Positions 27,180 to 32,881 of a stretch of 33,941 nt of DNA are shown here, piece by piece (the first letter of the stretch is position 1; every line of letters starts with the position of its first letter). A program made the position numbers and the translations under genes. This stretch comes from Endomicrobium sp. (GTDB taxonomy: Bacteria; Elusimicrobiota; Endomicrobiia; Endomicrobiales; Endomicrobiaceae). The stretch lies in contig JAISEM010000020.1 of assembly GCA_031264105.1 (NCBI GenBank), positions 1-33,941 on the forward strand, read 5' to 3'. The notes beneath the pieces were generated by a model. That model was not told the origin of the DNA and did no database searches. It worked only from the letters and a program-made list of their open reading frames with translations.

Positions 27180-27578
27180 ATGAACTCATTAGCCTTAAGA
27201 ATCTCTTATGCCGATACTGACCAAATGGGAATGGTTTACTACGCAAACTATCTAGATTTTTTTGAACGAGGACGTACCGAGCTTCTTAGAGAAATAGGTC
27301 TTGAATATAAAGCAATAGAAGAGAGAGGTTTTTATTTTCCCGTTATCCATGCTGAGTGCAAATATATTTCTCCAGCGAAATACGACCATATTATAACAAT
27401 AGAAACTAATATATCAGAGGTAACAGCTGCAAGCATTACTTGTTCATATGAAGTAAAATGTCATGAAAAGCTTTTAGTTATAGGGAAAACAAAACATCCT
27501 TTTGTAAATAAAGAGTTAAAACCTGTTCGGTTTCCAAAAGATATAAAAGATGTATTGGAAAAAAATCTTGAAAAATAA
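27180..27578 (+). CDS. ybgC: acyl-CoA thioesterase, YbgC/4HBT family
   Basis: A hot-dog-fold thioesterase. The ORF track starts at 27168, but the bases ATGGAG there are the ribosome site (GGAG, six bases spacing) for ATG 27180, giving 132 residues. The active-site segment YADTDQMGMVYYANYLDFFE holds the catalytic Asp of the YbgC class, and ERGRTELLREIG follows. Substrates in the family are short or medium acyl-CoA or acyl-ACP thioesters; in many bacteria ybgC is linked to tol-pal, which is not seen here. It overlaps tadA by about 29 bases. Confidence 0.87.
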   Translation: MNSLALRISYADTDQMGMVYYANYLDFFERGRTELLREIGLEYKAIEERGFYFPVIHAECKYISPAKYDHIITIETNISEVTAASITCSYEVKCHEKLLVIGKTKHPFVNKELKPVRFPKDIKDVLEKNLEK

Positions 27579-28137
27579 ACAATTAAAAGATGATTCTTAT
27601 TTTATATCTCAAGCTTTAAAAGAAGCTCAGAAAGCTTACAAAAAAGGTGAAGTTCCAATAGGTGCAATTATAACTCTTAAAAATAAAATAATTGCTCGTG
27701 GCTTTAATAAATGCATTATGTTATCTGACCCAACTGCTCATGCAGAAATTATTGCTTTACGTAAAGCTGCTAAAAAATTAAAAACCTATCGTTTGAACGA
27801 TTGTTTCTTATATGTTACAATCGAACCTTGTCCAATGTGCGCGGGCGCTCTTGTAAATGCAAGAATAAAAAAAATTATTTTTGGCGCGTACGATGTAAAA
27901 GCTGGCGCTTGTAAAAGTGTATTTGAAATAACAAATAATAAAAAACTTAATCATCAAATAGAATTTGATGGTAGTAAAAAAGAATATTTAAATACAGAAT
28001 GCGCAGGAATAATTAGAAACTTCTTTAAAAATAGGCGTAAAATCAACGGGGGTGAACAGGGTTCGACGGGAGTGATAGAGGTAATGGCAGCAGGCCGGAG
28101 TTGGTCGATGGCTCCGCAAAAATCGACCGAAAAATAA
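27550..28137 (+). CDS. tadA: tRNA-specific adenosine deaminase, reading into ssrA
   Basis: TadA converts A34 to inosine in tRNA-Arg(ACG). The zinc site is AHAEI plus PCPMC, and KKGEVPIGAII and NARIKKIIFGAYDVKAGA are typical. The family body ends near FFKNRRK. No stop follows: the frame passes the first base of tmRNA (28048) and stops at TAA 28135-28137, adding about 30 residues read from tmRNA sequence. Either the protein has this odd tail or the mRNA is cut at the tmRNA 5' end and lacks a stop. A TTG at 27568 with GGAA upstream is an alternative start. No frameshift in the body explains the missing stop. Confidence 0.9.
   Translation: MYWKKILKNKQLKDDSYFISQALKEAQKAYKKGEVPIGAIITLKNKIIARGFNKCIMLSDPTAHAEIIALRKAAKKLKTYRLNDCFLYVTIEPCPMCAGALVNARIKKIIFGAYDVKAGACKSVFEITNNKKLNHQIEFDGSKKEYLNTECAGIIRNFFKNRRKINGGEQGSTGVIEVMAAGRSWSMAPQKSTEK
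28014..28043 (+). promoter_or_regulatory. possible ssrA promoter inside tadA
   Basis: TAGAAA (28014-28019) and TAAAAT (28038-28043) are 18 bases apart and would start transcription at or within a few bases of the tmRNA 5' end. Both boxes are 4-5 of 6 matches in AT-rich DNA, so this is weak. If real, tmRNA need not be cut from the tadA message. Confidence 0.3.
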
Positions 28138-28425
28138 ACAACAAAACTGTTGTTCCAATGCACAACGTTAAGCCTTTCACGGCATTTAGCGTTATGCCTT
28201 TAGCTGCTTAACGCGGCTTCGTTTTACCTCTAGACGCCTGCTATATGGATAAAACGTCAAGAGCAGGCTAGTTTTAAGCTGCTTGCGCCGTCAGTTTAAA
28301 ATTAAATTAAAACGGCGCTGGTTTATAATGTAGTACCGTCCGATTACGGGATAAATTTTCGGACTAAGCCTGTAGCGGCCTTACTAAAACATTTTCGGAC
28401 GCGGGTTCAATTCCCGCCACCTCCA
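28048..28425 (+). ncRNA. ssrA: transfer-messenger RNA (tmRNA)
   Basis: tmRNA rescues ribosomes stalled on messages without a stop and tags the product for degradation. The tRNA-like ends pair as GGGGGTG (28048-28054) with CACCTCC (28418-28424), discriminator A28425; CCA is not encoded. The 5' part has GGTTCGACGGG, and the 3' part the T arm GCGGG / CCCGC. Pseudoknot 1 (28094-28128) pairs CGGAG with CTCCG and GGTCGAT with ATCGACC. A second pseudoknot joins GACG / CGTC and CCTGCT / AGCAGG. The tag frame ends PLAA then TAA at 28209-28211. Its start, placed 11 bases after pseudoknot 1 as in E. coli, is near 28140, giving about 23 codons. Confidence 0.95.
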
Positions 28426-28426
28426 C

Positions 28427-28485
28427 ACCTCAAAGGATTTTCAGTTGAAGCAGATGCAAAACTGCTTATAAAATGAGGCGTTTCT
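28427..28485 (+). terminator. nested hairpin after ssrA, possible terminator
   Basis: CCTCA and TGAGG enclose AAGCAG / CTGCTT (perfect six-pair stem, loop ATGCAAAA). A short T-rich stretch follows. It could end the ssrA transcript, but the T-run is poor. It lies exactly at the border of the accessory region. Confidence 0.3.
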
Positions 28486-28487
28486 TT

Positions 28488-28539
28488 GAGTTCGATAAGT
28501 CCTTCCTAAAAAACAAAACCTTTTGGGCTTATCAAACTC
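28488..28539. repeat. imperfect 15-base inverted repeat across the recombinase stop codon
   Basis: GAGTTCGATAAGTCC (28488-28502) and GGGCTTATCAAACTC (28525-28539) pair at 13 of 15 positions around 22 bases that include the stop codon of the recombinase. It may be a terminator-like stem or a recombinase binding site close to the ssrA end of the element. Confidence 0.45.
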
Positions 28540-29897
28540 TGAACATCTTTTTTTATTTCCAGATTTCCCGTTTCCCAGATAGCGTCAACATTGTTCATAA
28601 AGAACTTTACGAAGTCCCAGCAGTCTTCCGTAATCTTATTTATTTTCTCTTCGTCCATTAAACAAGCTTTTTTCTCTTGAATTTGCGCTTCCAATATATC
28701 CACTTCTTTCTCACCTAATTTCTTTATCGTAATATCTTCTTTGTCTCTCATTAAAAGAAGCGTGCCTAATTGCTGCTTTTCTAATTCGAGAATTTCAGCC
28801 TTTAATCTTTTATTCTGTTCTGTAATATTAGTCGTCTTTTGCTCATAAATATCCATTGACATTTGCCTGAACATTTCAAGATGTTCTTCTTTGGGCTTCA
28901 ATGTTCTTAAATAGTTGAGATACGCAGCATCAACATCTTGCTTCCTGTATCGGCAACGCTTATTGCCCTGACAGTGATAATAAGGAAATCTCCCTTTTGC
29001 CAAACTTGGCGTCATTTTGTGGTTGTTAGCGTGGCAATAAATATAACGTCTCAACGTAAATATAGGATGGTCGTCAACTCTAATCTTATTATCTCTTTCT
29101 CTTCCGTTCAATTTGCGTTGGACAGACCAAAACAGTTCTTCCGATACGATAGGCTCGTGAATACCTTTGATTTGCTGCCCTTCTGCATTGAGTGTTAAAC
29201 CGCAATACTGAATTCTTTTTATGAGCTTCTCAAATGTTTGAGGCGGTATATCAACACCGTCTTTTTTCATAAGTTCCCTGACTTGTGTTTGATTATAGTT
29301 GTCGTCCAAAAGTTCAAAGATTTTCTTAACCGTAGGCGTGTCAGCGTTCAGATAAAGCTGCTTCTTGCCGGTTAAGTTATTGGTGCGGACATCATAACCG
29401 AACTTTTTATGATAATACCTTCCGCTGTTTTTGGCAGCCCTTACGCCGTTATTTATCCTTTCCGTAATCATTCCAAGTTCTAATTCGCCGATAGCGGCTT
29501 CTAAGTTTAGTATAAACTTTCCAAGAGCGTTATCTACATTCATTCCGTTTGTGAATAAAATTCTAACACCTTCCTTCCTTAAATGTCTTGACAGATACGC
29601 AAAGTCACCGACATTTCTTGAAAGCCTGTCAACCTTGTAACAGATTACCGCAGAGACATTATTATTCTTATCGTGGCAGAACTTTAACAATTCTTTTAAC
29701 TGCGTTCTGTCTGCCGTACCGCCGCTTTCGCCTTCTTCTCGGAAAACGCGTATAACTATATATCCACTCTTCTCTGCAAACTCTTTACACTTTCGCTCTT
29801 GGTTATCTAAACTTTCACCGCCCTTTGCCTGCTCCGCTGTTGAAACTCTTACATATATAACGACATACCCGGAAAATCCCGTTGTTACATTTAACAT
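28506..29897 (-). CDS. large serine recombinase / integrase
   Basis: A 463-residue serine recombinase that would cut and rejoin DNA through a 5'-phosphoserine link. Residues 1-150 are the resolvase domain: YVRVSTAEQAKGG with nucleophile Ser19, the KVDRLSRNVGDF segment, and ELELGMITERI. A recombinase domain (about 165-270) with SGRYYHKKFGYDV follows. Then comes a zinc-ribbon-like part with Cys/His pairs near RYIYCHANNHK and YYHCQGNKRC, and a coiled coil to the C-terminus. This layout is that of phage and element integrases. The start follows GGAGGAG. It reads toward ssrA and ends about 80 bases from its 3' end, suggesting an element inserted there. Confidence 0.9.
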   Translation of the reverse strand: MLNVTTGFSGYVVIYVRVSTAEQAKGGESLDNQERKCKEFAEKSGYIVIRVFREEGESGGTADRTQLKELLKFCHDKNNNVSAVICYKVDRLSRNVGDFAYLSRHLRKEGVRILFTNGMNVDNALGKFILNLEAAIGELELGMITERINNGVRAAKNSGRYYHKKFGYDVRTNNLTGKKQLYLNADTPTVKKIFELLDDNYNQTQVRELMKKDGVDIPPQTFEKLIKRIQYCGLTLNAEGQQIKGIHEPIVSEELFWSVQRKLNGRERDNKIRVDDHPIFTLRRYIYCHANNHKMTPSLAKGRFPYYHCQGNKRCRYRKQDVDAAYLNYLRTLKPKEEHLEMFRQMSMDIYEQKTTNITEQNKRLKAEILELEKQQLGTLLLMRDKEDITIKKLGEKEVDILEAQIQEKKACLMDEEKINKITEDCWDFVKFFMNNVDAIWETGNLEIKKDVQSLISPKGFVF

Positions 29898-29906
29898 AAC
29901 TCCTCC

Positions 29907-29947
29907 AAAAAAATCCGAGCGTAAGAGAGATTAACCCCTTACGCTCG
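29907..29947 (-). terminator. strong terminator hairpin directly upstream of the recombinase ribosome site
   Basis: On the minus strand a perfect ten-pair stem, CGAGCGTAAG / CTTACGCTCG with a 12-base loop, is followed by GATTTTTTT and then at once by GGAGGAG and the recombinase ATG. It would end transcription of the upstream recombinase remnant and could also limit expression of the integrase. Confidence 0.75.
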
Positions 29948-29959
29948 TCGATGTTGTAA

Positions 29960-30401
29960 TTATTTATTTTTCGCTTTCCGTTTAGTTAATCCTACTTGCT
30001 GTGCCTTTCTAAATGCATCTTCGCTTACAATATGTTCGTGCATAGCCTTTATAAGAGCTTTTTCGTAATCAGCAACCGCTATTTCTATCGCTTGCATCAA
30101 CATATATTCGCTCACCACTACATCTGCAAAGAGAACTTCGATGCCCATCTTTTTAAGGTTTTTTACAAGAACCATATAATACGATATATCTCTTGAAAGT
30201 CTGGAAAGATTAGCGCAAATTATGGACGAATATGCTGAGCCTTTTTGTCAAGACAAGAATTTAAATATTCATAAGCGGTAAAGTCTTTGTCTTTTGTTGT
30301 TGCCGTTAAGTCTTTAAGAACGAAAAAGTAGCGACAGCGCTGTTCTTTCTCTTTTTGCTTCTTTTTCTCTTTGTGAATTGCTGTGGATAACTCTAATAAC
30401 T
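29960..30401 (-). pseudogene. remnant of a second serine recombinase, cut by an IS element
   Basis: Two frames joined by a one-base loss in an A-run near 30242 read as a recombinase: RCRYFFVLKDLTATTKDKDF, then FTAYEYLNSCLDKK, then GSAYSSIICANLSRLSRDIS, VLVKNLKKMGIEVLFADV and IAVADYEKALIKAMHEHI to TAA at 29960. The ANLSRLSRD and ADYEKALI segments match the resolvase domain of serine recombinases. The 5' part with the catalytic serine is missing, and the fragment starts at the edge of the IS3-like element, so insertion of that element is the likely cause. Confidence 0.7.
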
Positions 30402-30408
30402 TAAGCCG

Positions 30409-31107
30409 TCAATTGAACGCTTGCGAAAATGGCTCGCAATAAAATTCTTCCGGTGTCTCATATCCAAGACTTTGATGAAACCTGTTCTCGTTATAAAACC
30501 TTACAAAATTTGCTACTCCTTCTTTTAACTCTGATATTTCGCTGTAATACTTGAATTTTATATCTTCGTATTTTATCGTCTTCCAAAATCGCTCTATATA
30601 AATATTATCCATCGCTCTTCCTTTTCCGTCCATACTTATCCGCACTTTATGCGCTTCCAATATCCTTATAAATTCTTCACTTGTATATTGGCTTCCTTGA
30701 TCGCTGTTAAATATACAAGGTTCTCCGTATTTCGATAACGCTTCTTCCAGCGCCGATATACAAAATTCTTTTTCCATCGCGTTGCTTATTCGCCGACTCA
30801 ATACTTTTCGTGAATATAGGTCTATTATCGCCGTCATGCACACACAACATCCTCTCATATTTACATACGTTATGTCCATCGCCCATACCTGATTTGGGAA
30901 ACTTATTTTATAATCTTTCAGTAAATACGGATATTTCTTGTGCAGTTTATTGCTTATACTCGTCTTCTTCTTTTTTCTAAGCCCTTTTAGCCCAAACTGC
31001 CTCATTATTCGACGTATCTGCTTCAGCGTTACTTCAAACAATTCTTTTATAGCCTCATAAACCTTTCGGTATCCATAAAACGGCGTTTCTATCAACACTT
31101 CGTACAT
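30409..31107 (-). CDS. IS3-family transposase, OrfB (DDE catalytic part)
   Basis: A 232-residue rve-type integrase core. It begins in the HTH_21-like region TPFYGYRKVYEAI, then has the DDE triad: first Asp in VWAMDITYV, second in IFNSDQGSQYTS and Glu in NIYIERFWKTIK. The tail YETPEEFY is typical of IS3 members. Frame is open upstream of this ATG through AILGW to a stop, which overlaps OrfA in the -1 frame. Catalytic residues are intact, but production as OrfAB depends on a frameshift at the junction. Confidence 0.88.
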   Translation of the reverse strand: MYEVLIETPFYGYRKVYEAIKELFEVTLKQIRRIMRQFGLKGLRKKKKTSISNKLHKKYPYLLKDYKISFPNQVWAMDITYVNMRGCCVCMTAIIDLYSRKVLSRRISNAMEKEFCISALEEALSKYGEPCIFNSDQGSQYTSEEFIRILEAHKVRISMDGKGRAMDNIYIERFWKTIKYEDIKFKYYSEISELKEGVANFVRFYNENRFHQSLGYETPEEFYCEPFSQAFN

Positions 31108-31112
31108 CCACC

Positions 31113-31532
31113 CTAATATCGCATTCTTCCTTCCACATTTATGTCTCGCTTTTCATAATAATACCTCGAGCGACTTATGTTCAGCATTTTGCACTGTTCT
31201 TCTATGTTCAACTCTTCTATTTCAGGTTCAACAAGTCCGCCTCTTTCCCGTACAATGCTTGTACTTTTTTTTAGAAAACCTCGCTCGCTATGCGCTTTCC
31301 CTAACTGCTTTTGCAATTCCTCTATTACCGCTTCTTTCTGTTGTGTATCTTCATCTTTTTTATTTTTACGTCCAAATAATTCACTTGCGTTCTCTAGTAA
31401 CGTCTTTTTCCATAATCCTATCAAATTTGGATGAACCTCATATTGTTGCGCTATTTCGTTTATCGTTTTGTCGCCTTTTAGCGCTTCCAGCGCTACCTTT
31501 GCCTTAAATCCATCTTCGTAAATCTTTTTCAT
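31113..31532 (-). CDS. IS3-family OrfA with the first part of OrfB fused
   Basis: A 139-residue protein: an HTH domain (about 1-55, EDGFKAKVALEALKGDKTIN), a leucine-zipper-like helix, then FLKKSTSIVRERG where OrfA normally ends. The same frame goes on into the OrfB start region, with EEQCKMLNISRSRYYYEKRD, and stops at TAG about five bases before the OrfB ATG. The remainder of OrfB is in the -1 frame. No classic A6G slippery site is visible in the overlap, so a damaging frameshift is as likely as a programmed one. Confidence 0.8.
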   Translation of the reverse strand: MKKIYEDGFKAKVALEALKGDKTINEIAQQYEVHPNLIGLWKKTLLENASELFGRKNKKDEDTQQKEAVIEELQKQLGKAHSERGFLKKSTSIVRERGGLVEPEIEELNIEEQCKMLNISRSRYYYEKRDINVEGRMRY

Positions 31533-31617
31533 AAGCAGTTCCCTTTGGTTTTTTCAAAGCTTTCCACTTATTCTACCTTATTTTTTTTGTCCGATTTTTT
31601 TTGGCTCATTATAGAAG

Positions 31618-31803
31618 CTACGTGACACGCAAATCGTGACCGCTCTTTGACAGAAAAGCATAGGCTGCAAAAAACAGACCTGCAATCCCGATTGCCCAAA
31701 CGGCAAGATATTCATGCTCTTTAAGCCCTTCAAGGTTTATTGCCATGAAATATATTGACGCCAAAATGACTACTGTAACGAAAAATGACTGCAGTATCTT
31801 CAC
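31618..31803 (-). CDS. small two-helix membrane protein
   Basis: A 61-residue protein from a GTG start preceded by GAGGAAT. Two hydrophobic segments (about 5-24 and 34-53) are joined by a short polar loop LEGLKEHEY, and the tail is SKSGHDLRVT. No family recognised. Its end lies ten bases from the proposed IS border, so the C-terminus could have been altered by the insertion. It is divergent from the next gene. Confidence 0.5.
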   Translation of the reverse strand: MKILQSFFVTVVILASIYFMAINLEGLKEHEYLAVWAIGIAGLFFAAYAFLSKSGHDLRVT

Positions 31804-31872
31804 TTTTACTATTCCTCTTCAATTATTATTTTCCAATGCTGCCATTATACGAAATCAATATGAGAAATACAA

Positions 31873-32256
31873 ATGATTTATTTAAAACTGTCAGTGTTGT
31901 TATTGTTTGCTGTTTCTTTTTGTCCCTGCGCCGCCAAACACGAAACTTTTGTTGTTCCAAAAGATTTTAAGTACTCTGAAGTTACAGTTCCGGTAAAAGA
32001 TTTCATCATGAAAGGATTTGTTTTCAATGAAAATGGCGAACGCATAGGGTCTGAAATCACAAACGAAATGCTGATGAAGGAAGCGCAAAAACTCGGGGCG
32101 GATGCCGTACTGAACGTCAAAATTGATGTTTTTGAAGACAATAAATCTTCAAAATTTTTAGGCATAAAAATGCAGAAAAAACGCATTTACATATATAAAG
32201 CTTCTGCTCTTGCAATTAAATATACCGAAGCCATTGACTCGGGAGTGAAAAAATGA
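31873..32256 (+). CDS. exported protein with a YbjQ-like segment
   Basis: A 127-residue protein with a hydrophobic signal segment (LSVLLLFAVSFCPCAAKHE). The Cys residues near its end do not form a standard lipobox, so lipid attachment is uncertain. The mature part has LMKEAQKLGADAVLNVKIDV, reminiscent of small heavy-metal-binding/YbjQ-like or lipoprotein families that share an ALGADAV-type helix-strand turn. It ends by ATGA overlap with a coiled-coil gene downstream. Function unknown. Confidence 0.6.
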   Translation: MIYLKLSVLLLFAVSFCPCAAKHETFVVPKDFKYSEVTVPVKDFIMKGFVFNENGERIGSEITNEMLMKEAQKLGADAVLNVKIDVFEDNKSSKFLGIKMQKKRIYIYKASALAIKYTEAIDSGVKK

Positions 32257-32525
32257 AGCTATATAAAATAGCTTTTGTTTTGTTTAGTATCAGGTATTGC
32301 TAATGCGACGAGCTTTGATGATTTGATAAATAAACGCTTGCAAGAGAAGAACAAGCAGCATTAGAAAAACAGGAAGAGATTGAGAAGCAAAAAGAATTGG
32401 AGAAGCAACAAAGGGAATTACAAAAGCAAATAGAAATAGCCAAACAACAGAAAGAACTAAAGAAGCTGCAAAAGGAACTTGGAATAAAACAGCGACAATC
32501 CTACTTGTTTTTGGATCGTAAATAA
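32253..32525 (+). pseudogene. exported Lys/Glu/Gln-rich coiled-coil protein, frameshifted
   Basis: The ATG at 32253 overlaps the upstream stop. Three frames joined give a signal peptide (MKLYKIAFVLF, then SGIANATSFDDLINKRL) and a coiled coil of repeated EKQKELEKQQ-type units, then QRQSYLFLDRK and TAA at 32525. One-base shifts lie near 32290 and 32340. The last residues after KQRQ overlap the restriction-enzyme gene on the other strand, so the true 3' end may be lost. No specific family. Confidence 0.55.
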
Positions 32526-32877
32526 CCAAATCAACGTCAGGCAAATGCGAACCAAACTCGCCATAATCAACGCTCAAATTTCTTTTTACCAAACTCAATT
32601 CTTTTGATAAGTTAGCCCCATTTGTTCGCTCTAACCTATTGCCATTTACAACCTGTAATGCTAAAGTCCTAACCTCGTCACTAATAATATATTCAATCAA
32701 CTTTTCAAGATTTTTTCCTTTAAAAGCACGCCAAGATTGCTCATGGTCATCGCCTCTAAAATCTTTTTTATGTTGCTCTTTAGCTTCCTTCAAAACATTT
32801 GAAATATGGCGATATGTTTGTACGCCATATTTTTCCTTTTTCGTTTCGTAAATTTTAATAAGGTCATTTATAGTCAT
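32290..32877 (-). pseudogene. truncated type II restriction endonuclease-like gene fused to antisense sequence
   Basis: The first 125-130 residues look like a nuclease N-terminus ending in the PD-(D/E)XK-like strand pair DVDLVIYDPKTSRIVAVL. From about 32505 on, the frame runs through the reverse complement of the coiled-coil gene, and the 60 or so hydrophobic residues there are only antisense of Lys/Glu/Gln codons. So the catalytic second half, including the expected acidic-x-Lys motif, is missing. It starts five bases after the methyltransferase gene, as in many restriction-modification pairs. The specificity is unknown, and no active enzyme is expected. Confidence 0.6.
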
Positions 32878-32881
32878 AATC

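Larger units (their letters stand above)
30402..31608 (-). mobile_element. IS3-family insertion sequence, about 1.2 kb
   Basis: Two consecutive ORFs, OrfA-like and OrfB-like, have IS3-family features and span the usual size. Possible short terminal inverted repeats are TAAGCC at 30402 and its counterpart GGCTCA ending at 31608 (five of six). No clear target duplication is seen, so the exact borders are uncertain. The left end abuts the recombinase remnant. Confidence 0.7.

Noticed and set aside
31878-32186. Minus-strand 102-codon ORF
   Set aside because: Antisense of the exported protein gene at 31873, which has a signal peptide and a coupled downstream gene.
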